This document shows, piece by piece, positions 38,153 through 49,826 of a DNA stretch of 64,000 nucleotides (position 1 is its first letter; each line of letters opens with the position of its first letter). The notes beneath the pieces were generated by a model that worked only from the letters and a program-made list of their open reading frames with translations, was not told the origin of the DNA and did not search any database. A program made the position numbers and the translations under genes. The stretch lies in NCBI GenBank assembly GCA_965178125.1, contig OZ237764.1:682001-746000 (forward strand), read 5' to 3'. The DNA comes from Bilabrum cf. latius. Its lineage: Eukaryota; Bigyra: Bicosoecida; Bigyra; Bicosoecida.

Positions 38153-41100
38153 CCAATGGACGACTCGCAGCAACCCACCCAGGCTCGCCAAGCTGCCCAC
38201 AGCAGCAAAGGCGGCCAGTGGCAGGCGCATTCAGGCGCCATCACAGACAAAGGCAAGCGGACGTCAAATGGACGACGCGCAGCAACCCACCCAGGCTCGC
38301 CAAGCTGCCCACAGCAGCAAAGGCGGCCAGTGGCAGGCGCATCAAGGCGCCATCACAGACAAAAGCAAGCGGACGTCAAATGGACGACGCGCAGCAACCC
38401 ACCCAGGCTCGCCAAGCTGCCCACAGCAGCAAAGGTGGCCAGTGGCAGGCGCATCAAGGCGCCATCACAGACAAAGGCAAGCGGACGTCAAATGGACGAC
38501 GCGCAGCAACCCACCCAGGCTCGCCAAGCTGCCCACAGCAGCAAAGGCGGCCAGTGGCAGGCGCATCAAGGCGCCATCACAGACAAAGGCAAGCGGACGT
38601 CAAATGGACGACGCGCAGCAACCCACCCAGGCTCGCCAAGCTGCCCACAGCAGCAAGGTGGCCAGTGGCAGGCGCATCAAGGCGCCATCACAGACAAAGG
38701 CAAGCGGACGTCAAATGGACGATGCGCAGCAACCCACCCAGGCTCGCCAAGCTGCGCACAGCAGCGAAGGCGTCCAGTGGCAGGCGCATCAAGGCGCCAT
38801 CACAGACAAAGGCAAGCGGACGTCAAATGGACGACGCGCAGCAACCCACCCAGGCTCGCCAAGCTGCGCACAGCAGCAAAGGCGGCCAGTGGCAGGCGCA
38901 GTCAGGCGCCATCACAGACAAAGGCAAGCGGACGTCAAATGGACGACGCGCAGCAACCCACCCAGGCTCGCCAAGCTGCGCACAGCAGCGAAGGCGTCCA
39001 GTGGCAGGCGCATTCAGGCGCCATCACAGACAAAGGCAAGCGGACGTCAAATGGACGATGCGCAGCAACCCACCCAGGCTCGCCAAGCTGCCCACAGCAG
39101 CAAAGGTGGCCAGTGGCAGGCGCAGTCAGGCGCCATCACAGACAAAGGCAAGCGGACGTCATATGGACGACGCGCAGCAACCCACCCAGGCTCGCCAAGC
39201 TGCGCACAGCAGCAAAGGCGGCCAGTGGCAGGCGCATCAAGGCGCCATCACAGACAAAGGCAAGCGGACGTCAAATGGACGATGCGCAGCAACCCACCCA
39301 GGCTCGCCAAGCTGCGCACAGCAGCAAAGGTGGCCAGTGGCAGGCGCATTCAGGCGCCATCACAGACAAAGGCAAGCGGACGTCAAATGGACGACGCGCA
39401 GCAACCCACCCAGGCTCGCCAAGCTGCCCACAGCAGCAAAGGCGGCCAGTGGCAGGCGCATCAAGGCGCCATCACAGACAAAAGCAAGCGGACGTCAAAT
39501 GGACGACGCGCAGCAACCCACCCAGGCTCGCCAAGCTGCCCACAGCAGCAAAGGTGGCCAGTGGCAGGCGCATCAAGGCGCCATCACAGACAAAGGCAAG
39601 CGGACGTCAAATGGACGATGCGCAGCAACCCACCCAGGCTCGCCAAGCTGCGCACAGCAGCGAAGGCGTCCAGTGGCAGGCGCATCAAGGCGCCATCACA
39701 GACAAAGGCAAGCGGACGTCAAATGGACGACGCGCAGCAACCCACCCAGGCTCGCCAAGCTGCGCACAGCAGCAAAGGCGGCCAGTGGCAGGCGCAGTCA
39801 GGCGCCATCACAGACAAAGGCAAGCGGACGTCAAATGGACGACGCGCAGCAACCCACCCAGGCTCGCCAAGCTGCGCACAGCAGCGAAGGCGTCCAGTGG
39901 CAGGCGCATTCAGGCGCCATCACAGACAAAGGCAAGCGGACGTCAAATGGACGATGCGCAGCAACCCACCCAGGCTCGCCAAGCTGCCCACAGCAGCAAA
40001 GGTGGCCAGTGGCAGGCGCAGTCAGGCGCCATCACAGACAAAGGCAAGCGGACGTCAAATGGACGACGCGCAGCAACCCACCCAGACTCGCCAAGCTGCG
40101 CACAGCAGCAAGGTGGCCAATGGCAGACGCTTCAAGGCGCCATCACAGACAAAGGCAAGCGGACGTCAAATGGACGACGCGCAGCAACCCACCCAGGCTC
40201 GCCAAGCTGCCCACAGCAGCAAAGGCGGCCAGTGGCAGGCGCATCAAGGCGCCATCACAGACAAAGGCAAGCGGACGTCAAATGGACGACGCGCAGCAAC
40301 CCACCCAGGCTCGCCAAGCTGCGCACAGCAGCAAAGGCGGCCAGTGGCAGGCGCAGTCAGGCGCCATCACAGACAAAGGCAAGCGGACGTCAAATGGACG
40401 ACGCGCAGCAACCCACCCAGGCTCGCCAAGCTGCGCACAGCAGCGAAGGCGTCCAGTGGCAGGCGCATTCAGGCGCCATCACAGACAAAGGCAAGCGGAC
40501 GTCAAATGGACGATGCGCAGCAACCCACCCAGGCTCGCCAAGCTGCCCACAGCAGCAAAGGTGGCCAGTGGCAGGCGCAGTCAGGCGCCATCACAGACAA
40601 AGGCAAGCGGACGTCAAATGGACGATGCGCAGCAACCCACCCAGGCTCGCCAAGCTGCGCACAGCAGCGAAGGCGTCCAGTGGCAGGCGCATCAAGGCGC
40701 CATCACAGACAAAGGCAAGCGGACGTCAAATGGACGACGCGCAGCAACCCACCCAGGCTCGCCAAGCTGCGCACAGCAGCAAAGGCGGCCAGTGGCAGGC
40801 GCAGTCAGGCGCCATCACAGACAAAGGCAAGCGGACGTCAAATGGACGACGCGCAGCAACCCACCCAGGCTCGCCAAGCTGCGCACAGCAGCGAAGGCGT
40901 CCAGTGGCAGGCGCATTCAGGCGCCATCACAGACAAAGGCAAGCGGACGTCAAATGGACGATGCGCAGCAACCCACCCAGGCTCGCCAAGCTGCCCACAG
41001 CAGCAAAGGTGGCCAGTGGCAGGCGCAGTCAGGCGCCATCACAGACAAAGGCAAGCGGACGTCATATGGACGACGCGCAGCAACCCACCCAGGCTCGCCA

Positions 41101-43147
41101 AGCTGCGCACAGCAGCAAAGGTGGCCAATGGCAGACGCTTCAAGGCGCCATCACAGACAAAGGCAAGCGGACGTCAAATGGACGACGCGCAGCAACCCAC
41201 CCAGGCTCGCCAAGCTGCGCACAGCAGCAAAGGCGGTCTGTGGCAGGCGCAGTCAGGCGCCATCACAGACAAAGGCAAGCGGACGTCAAATGGACGACGC
41301 GCAGCAACCCACCCAGGCTCGCCAAGCTGCCCACAGCAGCAAAGGCGTCCAGTGGCAGGCGCATTCAGGCGCCATCACAGACAAAGGCAAGCGGACGTCA
41401 AATGGACGATGCGCAGCAACCCACCCAGGCTCGCCAAGCTGCCCACAGCAGCAAAGGTGGCCAGTGGCAGGCGCAGTCAGGCGCCATCACAGACAAAGGC
41501 AAGCGGACGTCAAATGGACGACGCGCAGCAACCCACCCAGACTCGCCAAGCTGCGCACAGCAGCAAGGTGGCCAATGGCAGACGCTTCAAGGCGCCATCA
41601 CAGACAAAGGCAAGCGGACGTCAAATGGACGACGCGCAGCAACCCACCCAGGCTCGCCAAGCTGCCCACAGCAGCAAAGGCGGCCAGTGGCAGGCGCATC
41701 AAGGCGCCATCATAGACAAAGGCAAGCGGACGCCAAATGGACGACGCGCAGCAACCCACCCAGGCTCGCCAAGCTGCCCACAGCAGCAAAGGCGGCCAAT
41801 GGCAGGCGCATCAAGGCGCCATCATTGACAAAGGCAAGCGGACGTCAAATGGACGACGCGCAGCAACCCACCCAGGCTCGCCAAGCTGCGCACAGCAGCA
41901 AAGGCGTCCAGTGGCAGGCGCAGTCAGGCGCCATCCCAAACTAAGGCAAGCGGACGTCAAATGGACGACGCGCAGCAACCCACCCAGGCTCGCCAAGCTG
42001 CCCACAGCAGCAAAGGCGGCCAGTGGCAGGCGCATCAAGGCGCCATCACAGACAAAGGCAAGCGGACGTCAAATGGACGACGCGCAGCAACCCACCCAGG
42101 CTCGCCAAGCTGCCCACAGCAGCAAGGCGGCCAGCGGCAGGCGCATCAAGGCGCCATCACAGACAAAGGCAAGCGGACGCCAAATGGACAACGCGCAGCA
42201 ACCCACCCAGGCTCGCCAAGCTGCCCACAGCAGCAAAGGCGGCCAGTGGCAGGCGCATCAAGGCGCCATCATAGACAAAGGCAAGCGGACGTCAAATGGA
42301 CGACGCGCAGCAACCCACCCAGGCTCGCCAAGCTGCCCACAGCAGCAAAGGCGGCCAGTGGCAGGCGCATCAAGGCGCCATCACAGACAAAGGCAAGCGG
42401 ACGTCAAATGGACGACGCGCAGCAACCCACCCAGGCTCGCCAAGCTGCCCACAGCAGCAAAGGTGGCCAGTGGCAGGCGCAGTCAGGCGCCATCACAGAC
42501 AAAGGCAAGCGGACGTCAAGTGGACGACGCGCAGCAACCCACCCAGGCTCGCCAAGCTGCCCACAGCAGCAAGGCGGCCAGTGGCAGGCGCATCAAGGCG
42601 CCATCACAGACAAAGGCAAGCGGACGTCAAATGGACGACGCGCAGCAACCCACCCAGGCTCGCCAAGCTGCCCACAGCAGCAAGGTGGCCAGTGGCAGGC
42701 GCATCAAGGCGCCATCACAGACAAAGGCAAGCGGACGTCAAATGGACGACGCGCAGCAACCCACCCAGGCTCGCCAAGCTGCCCACAGCAGCAAAGGCGG
42801 CCAGTGGCAGGCGCATCAAGGCGCCATCAAAGAAGAAACAAGCGGACGTCAAATGGACGACGCGCAGCAACCCACCCAGGCTCGCCAAGCTGCCCACAGC
42901 AGCAAGGCGGCCAGCGGCAGGCGCATCAAGGCGCCATCACAGACAAAAGCAAGCGGACGTCAAATGGACAACGCGCAGCAACCCACCCAGGCTCGCCAAG
43001 CTGCCCACAGCAGCAAAGGCGGCCAGTGGCAGGCGCATCAAGGCGCCATCACAGACAAAGGCAAGCGGACGTCAAATGGACGACGCGCAGCAACCCACCC
43101 AGGCTCGCCAAGCTGCCCACAGCAGCAAGGTGGCCAGTGGCAGGCCC
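38153..43147. repeat. 112-bp tandem satellite, about 45 copies
   Basis: Unit ATGGACGACGCGCAGCAACC ... AAGCGGACGTCAA, 112 bp, with some 109-bp variants lacking one codon-length triplet (CAAGG for CAAAGG-type change). Units differ at a few recurrent sites (CATCAAGG / CATTCAGG / CAGTCAGG; GGCGGCC / GGTGGCC / GGCGTCC), giving higher-order patterns. The unit has no stop codon in any plus-strand frame, so ORFs above 1,100 codons appear in all three frames; I regard these as by-products. Confidence 0.92.
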
Positions 43148-43456
43148 CGTTTGCGACACAATGTTAATAATAATCTTGATTTACGATTCACTAGCGGCCT
43201 TGCTATGGTTTTTGGGATGCAATACAAGCATAAGTCGAGTTGCGCAGTGTTGTGCCTTGACGTGCCGTGTGCGTTATGAAGCAGCGCCGGGTGAAATGCA
43301 CTCGCAGCAGACCTTTGGCAGCAACTATGCAATAAGTGCATATACCAGCGTGCGTTTGACATGGGTTATGTTTACTTTTTCCTTATAGGGATCAACCTGA
43401 GACGAACACATCCCGATTGCCCTTGGAGCCAGCCGATAGGCCTCTCGAAAACTTTT
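43148..43456. other. Unique segment between satellite and B2
   Basis: About 310 bp of mixed composition; no gene, RNA or repeat recognised. Confidence 0.4.
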
Positions 43457-43628
43457 AAAACTTTTGCAAGCTGACTCAGAACTACACTACATTGTAGTAC
43501 GTGTCTTCTTGAGCACTGCCGAGATCAGTATCTTCGGCGTACCCTCGGGAAGATGAGTCGGCCTTCACGCAAATCAATCCCAGTTTCTACAGTTCCGGTC
43601 TTACTGATTGTAACCCCAGACCTGCTAA
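43457..43628. repeat. Split direct repeat B2 (172 bp)
   Basis: Right terminus of the Ngaro-type element; the next base resumes the ankyrin-like exon (GCAGGAGAATAG). Confidence 0.9.
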
Positions 43629-44647
43629 GCAGGAGAATAGCAAGAGAGGCAGCTGATTTCTCATCGCATGCTTGCTGTGCAGCATACACTACTACAGCTT
43701 GCCGCTACCGATCAAGCCAGCAGTTGAATATTTCTTCATGCGTTACAGACTACCAACCTGTATCCAGGGTACCGGCTCGACACATATACTCGAGGGATTG
43801 CAGCGCGCTTTGGCGAATGAAGCTCAAAACCAGTGTCACTTGTTTCTGCGTGATATCGATCAATGCAAGCTCAATCAGTCACTCACTGAACTTTCACTAT
43901 CCAAGGCAGGACACTAGCATGGCATGATGCACGGGGTAGACTTCTTGCTCACACATCGCAATCTTGCAGACTTGGACAGAGCTCGCTACAGCACTGCAGG
44001 GCGATCGAACGCTCCAAGTGCATAAGATATACTCATAAACTGCGTGAAAGGAAGACACTCTGTGTTGTAATGAACCATGGCGACAATTGCTGTGCATGTC
44101 TTGACAAGATTTGCATCGTGCTCACGCTGTGGAGCTCGCCATCGAGTGTCAAGTTCCTGGGCCAATGTGTCCTGCATAGCTTCGCTTCATACTTATCGAA
44201 CAATGCAATGGCGACGGCATCATTGCGATCATTCAAGGCTTGAAGAAAGCGCCTTTTCAATGCTGCCCACTCCCTGCAATCAATAAAACCGAAGATTGTA
44301 GCAGAAAAATCAATCAGGAAACAAACAGCAAATACTCATATATTCACCCATACAATAAGCCGTACACACCTCATCTGGTCAACGCAGCTATTCTCAGGGC
44401 AGTCCTCGCGTGGACGATAGCCAACCCGAAGTGTACTTGTGTAAGCCTCTCTCAAGGATTCACGCGATACCATCCTACACAACTATCCACACTTTGCAAA
44501 CGAGTAAACGCGAACTCAGGCCCAAATGTATTGCTGTGTCCAGACACCAGCAAACTGTGATTGATTCTTACTTTAGCTTCTGTGAGAGTGAGAACCAAAC
44601 AAACCTTCCACCGCCGGCGTGACCAAAGAGCACCTAGCAAGGCAACC

Positions 44648-45814
44648 TCAGAATCCCACACCAGCTATCGACCCGCCCTCCACGCCCTCCACAAACGCAC
44701 TCAAATCAAGACAACTAGGCACTTCACCACAACCAGACCCTCCCGCACCAGCCTTGCAACCAGCCGATGCACCGGATGCCCCGCCAGCCCCACCATCACC
44801 AGCCCCGCCATCACCCGCCCCGCCATCACAAGCCCCGCCCCCCAGCACGAACTTCACCTGCCGAGGCACGTCCAGCACGACCACCCGCACCGAATCATCA
44901 CCGTCCCCGTCCCGCACCCAGGCCTTGTCGCACGCCATCCGCACCTCGTCCGCAGCCGTGTCGTCCTCGGGCCCCGCGAAGAAGAAGCGCGTCTGCCCCT
45001 CCGCCCCCCTCGTCACGTCGAACCGCCGACTGGCCACCTCCTCCAGCGCAGAGCGGAGTTTCTCCGATTTCTCCGCGTCCGTCAGCCTGTCCGCAAGCAC
45101 CACCACGCAGCGGGTGCTGTTGAGCGCGCTGCCCGCACTCCGCAGCGGCGCCACCGGAGCCAGCCACGGGAACTGCGCGGCGCCCGTCTCTGGTTCCGCA
45201 GCGATGGACTTGGCGTTGCGGTGCACCATCCAGCTCGTGGGAGCGTGGAGGATGGTGAGCTGCGGAATCTTCTGCACCCTGCACGCCAGGGCCAGCTGCT
45301 GGCTCACGGCCCCGGCACCCGCCCCCGCCTCACCGCCGTCTGCGTCAAACCGCAGCATGGGGAAGGGCATGGTCCCGGCGTACTCCTCCGTCTGGCCCCT
45401 GTCCGTGTCCGCCGACACGAAGATCACCTCGGAGCCGGGCCGGGCTGGCTCGTCGGACTTGCTCTCCTCCTCCTCCTTGGCTTCCTGCTCGACCCCTGAC
45501 GCTGCCCCGGCTCCAGAGGCGGCTCCAGCCTCGGCATCGGCCGGCGACGCAGCCTTCGCCGGTGCGGAACCGGCGCCGCGCGATCCGATCATAGCGATGG
45601 CGGGATACATGCCCGCCAGCCTGGGAGTGAAGGTCTTGCACGGCTTGCAGAAGGCAGCGCTGAAGTACAGAGCCACGTACTCGCTGCGAGCGCACACCTC
45701 CTGTTGCGTCTCTTCTCTCCCGTCCTTGTGCTGGATGACGGCGTCTTTGCGGCGAGCGATCTGGGCGAAGGTGGGCCGGCTGCAGGGGAAGTTCAGTCCG
45801 GCGGAATCATCCAT
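44648..45814 (-). pseudogene. Nucleoredoxin-like gene, copy 2, lacking the first domain
   Basis: Retains most of the last exon, including the second thioredoxin-like domain with CKPC (YVALYFSAAFCKPCKTFTPR), an Ala/Glu-rich linker and the C-terminal domain, ending in TGA at 44648. Homology to copy 3 stops at about 45812, so exons 1-3 with the CPSC site and the start of exon 4 are missing. A Met at 45814 allows translation of a one-domain protein, so loss of function is likely but not certain. Confidence 0.65.
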
Positions 45815-45978
45815 GACTTCGGTGCGTTCCGTTTTGTGTCAGCCTCTTGTTTTGCCTTTTGCCAATCACGCCATTGTTGCGTTCGATTCATGGAGGCTCT
45901 GGTTTATTCTAGAAACTGCATCGGATTGGCCAGCGTGTACTTCAGGGCTCAAGCTGAAGCTAAATCTGGTGCGGCTCC

Positions 45979-48294
45979 ATGCAAACGGTACTGGTAAAGA
46001 TGGCGGCTGTTGCTGCATTCTTGCTAGTGATGCTAGTGGTCGCTCCTGCAGCTGTGGCCGAAGAGCAAGGAGATTCGTTGATGCTGCGGCATGATACCAT
46101 GGTACAGCGACCTGACGGTATTCCGAAATCCGCCAGGAACTTCTTAAAGAAAGAGCAAAAGAGACGAGCTGGCAAGAGAAAGACGGGCAAGCAGGAAACC
46201 TAGCCTTCGGGCGGTCAATCGAGTAAGATCTCAGCCCAAGGTAGAACAGTCCATTCAATGCTGAAAGTCGGCATTATTTATGCATGGCCACAGACCTTAT
46301 CGATTGAGGTAAGAGGCGAACTAGTGCACATCGACATGGGTGTCAAGGTCGGCATGACCAGCGATCGTTTCGAGCTTGACAAGCTCGATCCGGACAGCCT
46401 GGTCCTAGCCACCCAAGTCGGATTCGGTGCAGAGGCAGCACAGTCTGCCGGCAGTGCGTCATTCGAGCCATACATCACTCAGGTATCGTCCAAAGATCCG
46501 CCGATTGCCGCTGTGGCCGGAAGCTCGGGTCCCAGCGTCGATTCATAGGGCGCTGGGAGCAAAGCTTCCGGTGCTGTTGATTCTGCGGGTCAATCCGGCT
46601 CCTTGGAGTCTGTATCCTCTTCCGGTGCTCCGCTCTTCCCGACGAGCACCACCTCCAGCGCTTCTGCTCAGAAGCCAGCCACTAGCGCGGAGTTCCCATC
46701 CGATGGCACCGGCGCAGTGGGCTCTGGTGCTGGATAGGACAAGGCTTCGACGGCAACTGGAGGGGCAGCCAGCGCGGCCTATAGTGAGCATACCTTGCCT
46801 GCCGGTGCATCAATCGGTCCCTCAGTGCCCATGAGCGGGGCATCGGCGAGTGCTTCCTACCAGCAGTCCCCAGGTGGTGCCAAGGACCAACAGAAGATCT
46901 GGAGCGGCTTCCTCGAACTGAGCCACAGGGTTCTATCGCGCGCTCTGGACACGCTTGCGAGTGGGAATCCCGCCATCCTCAACTTCTGGCGCGAGGAAGT
47001 GCAGGGGGACGAGGGATCAGTTGTGTCATCCGATGGCTCGTCCACAGGGTCATCGCCACACAAGAAGCCGAGGCAAGAAGACCACGCCGGGGACGGTTCG
47101 GATGGTGAGGACGGTGACCATGGCCAGCAAGCCAGTGGTGGCGCGGCTTCCAAAGCAGGGGTGCCCGAAGCGGGCTACCCGCTCAGGATGGTGATGCCAC
47201 CCGTCGACGCGGACCAGCCCATCAGTTCACTCACGAGGATCACCAAGATGTCCACTCTGCTCGTGAGCATGGACCACTTCTTCGCAGCGCATTTCCTGGT
47301 AGATGCAGGGCAACATGCCGGGTCTGCATCGGTGATCCCTGAGCCACTTGATGCGGGCAAGGTGGAGGAGTCATCCAAGGTTGCCCTGGACAGTGCCAGC
47401 GATGTGCTTGCCAAGGCTGGTTCCAGCGATTCGTTGGATGCAGTGCAGCGATTCTTGTCGCGGTTCCCAGACTCGGATGGGGAGACGCATAGCAGGCCAG
47501 CAAGCTCGGCTGAGTCCAGCGAGAGCATGGCAATGGCATCCGGGCCGGCGTCTGGGCCTGGTGCAGCAGAACCAGACCCACGGTCTGGCGCGAAGCGTCC
47601 TCGCACGATTGCAGTGCGTGGTGGCAAGGTCGAGCATCCAGCCGGGCAGCCGATGCATTACTCGCATGGCGCGCAGACTGTGGAGAGGATGGCCCACCTG
47701 AACCTGCAAGCATTCGGGCTGGTGAAGCTGGGCTCCCTTGCTGGCACGACGGAGACATTCATACCTCTGGTATAGGTCACTTCTGGGATGACGACTGCCG
47801 ACCTGAGAACGCGCATCACGACTGCGATTATTGGCGTGAAAAACCTAGCGAAAGTGTTTGCAGTTCTGCTGGACCATGATTCGTTCTCAAAGATCATGCG
47901 GGAGGTGTACGCATTCAAGCAGAAGCTGGCCCCTGGTTGGCGCGCAGGAGGGATCAACCGTTCCACGCTGAACCAAGTGTACATTGCCCATTTGCAGAGT
48001 GCGCTGAACGAAGCCATGGAGACCTGCCAACGAGTGGCTCTCGTGGATTCTTTGGTGGACGTGGGCGAGATCGCGATTCGCCTGGCGGAGCTGGGTGTTG
48101 TCGTGAACATGCGACCAGGAGAGGGCCAAGAATGGCTCAAGACCTTCACGCCGTCCATATTGCGAGACTTCAGCGAGATGGACTTGACTCCAGCACCCGA
48201 TGAAGACGAAATAGCGATTGAGGCCGTGACATGGGCAGGCCCAATTCACTATGCGCACCACATGCTCCTGCTTAGAGACTGCCCGATGAATTGA
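45979..48294 (+). CDS. P-family protein, copy 3, full length
   Basis: 771 aa if the ATG at 45979 is used. TAGs at 46201, 46546, about 46735 and 47773 are read as Gln; TGA at 48292. The N-terminus has a hydrophobic run (KMAAVAAFLLVMLVVAPAAV) ending in Ala-rich sequence before EEQGDS, typical of a signal peptide, so secretion or membrane attachment is possible. If translation starts at 46258 instead, that part would be absent. Downstream it matches copies 1 and 2: Ser/Gly-rich disordered region, conserved core, acidic segment and a helical C-terminus. Function unknown. It converges with the ankyrin-like gene (13-bp gap). Confidence 0.7.
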
Positions 48295-48307
48295 AGCGTT
48301 TGTCGTA

Positions 48308-49449
48308 TCATACTTGCTGCTTGCTTCTGACACCCATCAACGCACTCACGCAGTCCGCATGGCCTCCCGCCCTTGCTGCTTCCAGCACGTCCATATCCAC
48401 ACCATCCACCACCCCGATCACCCACGCCCCACCAGCCAACTTGCCAAGCCTCAGCCGCTTCTCCAGCTCCATGGGCCTCCCCTCCCTTGCGGCCTGAAAC
48501 ACCATCGAGGCATCCCTGTGCGCCTCATGTGCCCGCCGCCACCGCACCAGCTGGTCCCCCCGTCTGGGATCCAGGTGCTTCACACGAGCCAGCTCCCCTG
48601 CGGGCACTAGCTCAAAAAGCTTGCCCAGCACCTCCCGGGGCCTGGCTCCCCGCTTGCTGCTGTACAGAGCTTTAGGCACCGGCAAATGCTCCGTCATGCT
48701 CCCGTATGACATGTGCAATTCCGTTTCCCTGCATGCCACATCCAGCCACGTCGCACCGGTCTCGCTGTCTAGCCCTTGTTGGTACACCCTTGACCCCCAG
48801 TGCAGGAGGATCGCGAGAGAGGCAGCTGATTTCTCATCGCATGCTTGCCGTGCAGCATACACTACTACAGCTTGCCGCTTCCGACGAAGCCAGCAGTTGA
48901 ATATCTCTTCATGCGTTACAGACTACCAACCTGTATCGAGGGTACCGGCTCGACACATATACTCGAGGGATTGCAATGCACCATGGCGTATGAAGCTCGT
49001 AACCAGTGGCACTTGTTTCTGCGTGATATCGATCAATGCAAGCTCACAGTGAATCACTCATTGAACTTTCACTATCCAAGGCAGGACACTAGCATAACAT
49101 GAGGCATGGGGTAGACTTCTTGCTCACACATCGCAATCTTGCAGACTTGGACAGAGCTCGCTACAGCACTGCAGGGCGATCGAACGCTCCAAGTGCACCA
49201 GTTATACTCATAAACTGCGTGAAAGGAAGACACTCTGTGTTGCAATGAACCATGGCGACGATGTGCTGTGCCTATCTTGACTAGAGTTGCATCGTGCTCA
49301 CTCTGTGGAGCTCGCCATCGAGTGTTAAGTTCCTGGGCCAATGTGTCCTGCATAGCTTCGTGTCATACTGATCGAATAATGCAATGGCGACGGCATCATT
49401 GCGATCATTCAAGGCTTGAAGAAAGCGCCTTTTCAATGCTGCCCACTCC
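48308..49449 (-). CDS. Ankyrin-like protein, copy 3, intact 3' exons
   Basis: Exon 49449-49302 (148 nt; AALKRRFLQALNDRNDAVAI and RTHWPRNLTLDGELHR), intron with GTGAGC donor and TCACGCAG acceptor, last exon 49018-48308 (711 nt). Splicing is in phase 0 and gives LHR joined to KQVPLVTSFIRHG. A TAG is read as Gln in GWQSVTHEEIF. Ankyrin-like units include SFIRHGALQSLEYMCRAGTL and VLEAARAGGHADCVSALMGV. The 148-nt exon begins one base into a codon, so at least one more exon lies upstream, probably ending near 49545. Function beyond protein binding unknown. Confidence 0.7.
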
Positions 49450-49826
49450 CTGCAACCAATAAAACTGAAGATTGTAGCAGAAATCTCAATCAGGAAACAA
49501 AAAGCTAATGCTCATATATGCACTCATACGATAAGCCGTACACACCTCATCTGGTCAACGCAACTATTCTCAGGGCAGTCCTCGCGAGGACGATAGCCAA
49601 CCCGAAGTGTACTTGTGTAAGCCTCTCTCAAGGATTCATGCGATACCATCCTACACTACAATCCACACGATGCAAACGAGTAAACGCGAACTCAAGCCCA
49701 AATGTATTGCTGTGTCCAGACACCAGCAAACTATGATTGATTCATACTTTAGTTGTCGTGAGAGTGAGAACCAAACAAACATTCCAACGTGACCGGCGTG
49801 ACCGAAGAGCACCTTGCAAGGCAACC
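49450..49826. other. Region upstream of ankyrin-like copy 3
   Basis: Expected to contain the first exon(s) of the ankyrin-like gene (compare 2193-2355 in copy 1) and the 3' flank of the nucleoredoxin gene. GACCAGATGAGGT near 49550 (minus strand) matches the exon 1 donor of copy 1. I could not fix a start codon. Confidence 0.4.

Larger units (their letters stand above)
34831..43628 (-). mobile_element. Ngaro/PAT-type tyrosine-recombinase retrotransposon with split direct repeats
   Basis: 8,798 bp. Repeat order on the plus strand is A1 (34831-34983), B1 (35539-35710) directly joined to A2 (35711-35863), and B2 (43457-43628). This split-direct-repeat layout is diagnostic of Ngaro/PAT retroelements. 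Read on the minus strand, the coding interval lies between the outer B and the inner pair, and an RT fragment there is on the minus strand. Insertion produced no target duplication, shown by the empty paralogous site. No recombinase ORF remains; satellite arrays fill most of the interior. Confidence 0.8.
34337..44273 (-). pseudogene. Ankyrin-like protein, copy 2, last exon split by a Ngaro/PAT-type element
   Basis: Exon 44273-44126 (148 nt) has the GTGAGC donor and TGCAG acceptor of the intact copy. The last exon is in two pieces, 43845-43629 (217 nt) and 34830-34337 (494 nt), which add up to 711 nt, exactly the length of the uninterrupted exon in copy 3. The pieces rejoin at CCCCAGT / GCAGGAG, the sequence at 48797-48810 of copy 3, with no base lost or duplicated. 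The gene is disrupted by 8.8 kb of element DNA and presumably not functional. Confidence 0.85.

Noticed and set aside
36373-43147. CRISPR array
   Set aside because: Repeats are contiguous tandem units of 107 and 112 bp with no unique spacers, in a eukaryotic retroelement.
38045-43388. Overlapping plus-strand ORFs of about 1,300, 1,190 and 1,170 codons
   Set aside because: They are the same 112-bp satellite read in three frames; composition and repeat structure explain them, and no frame is favoured.
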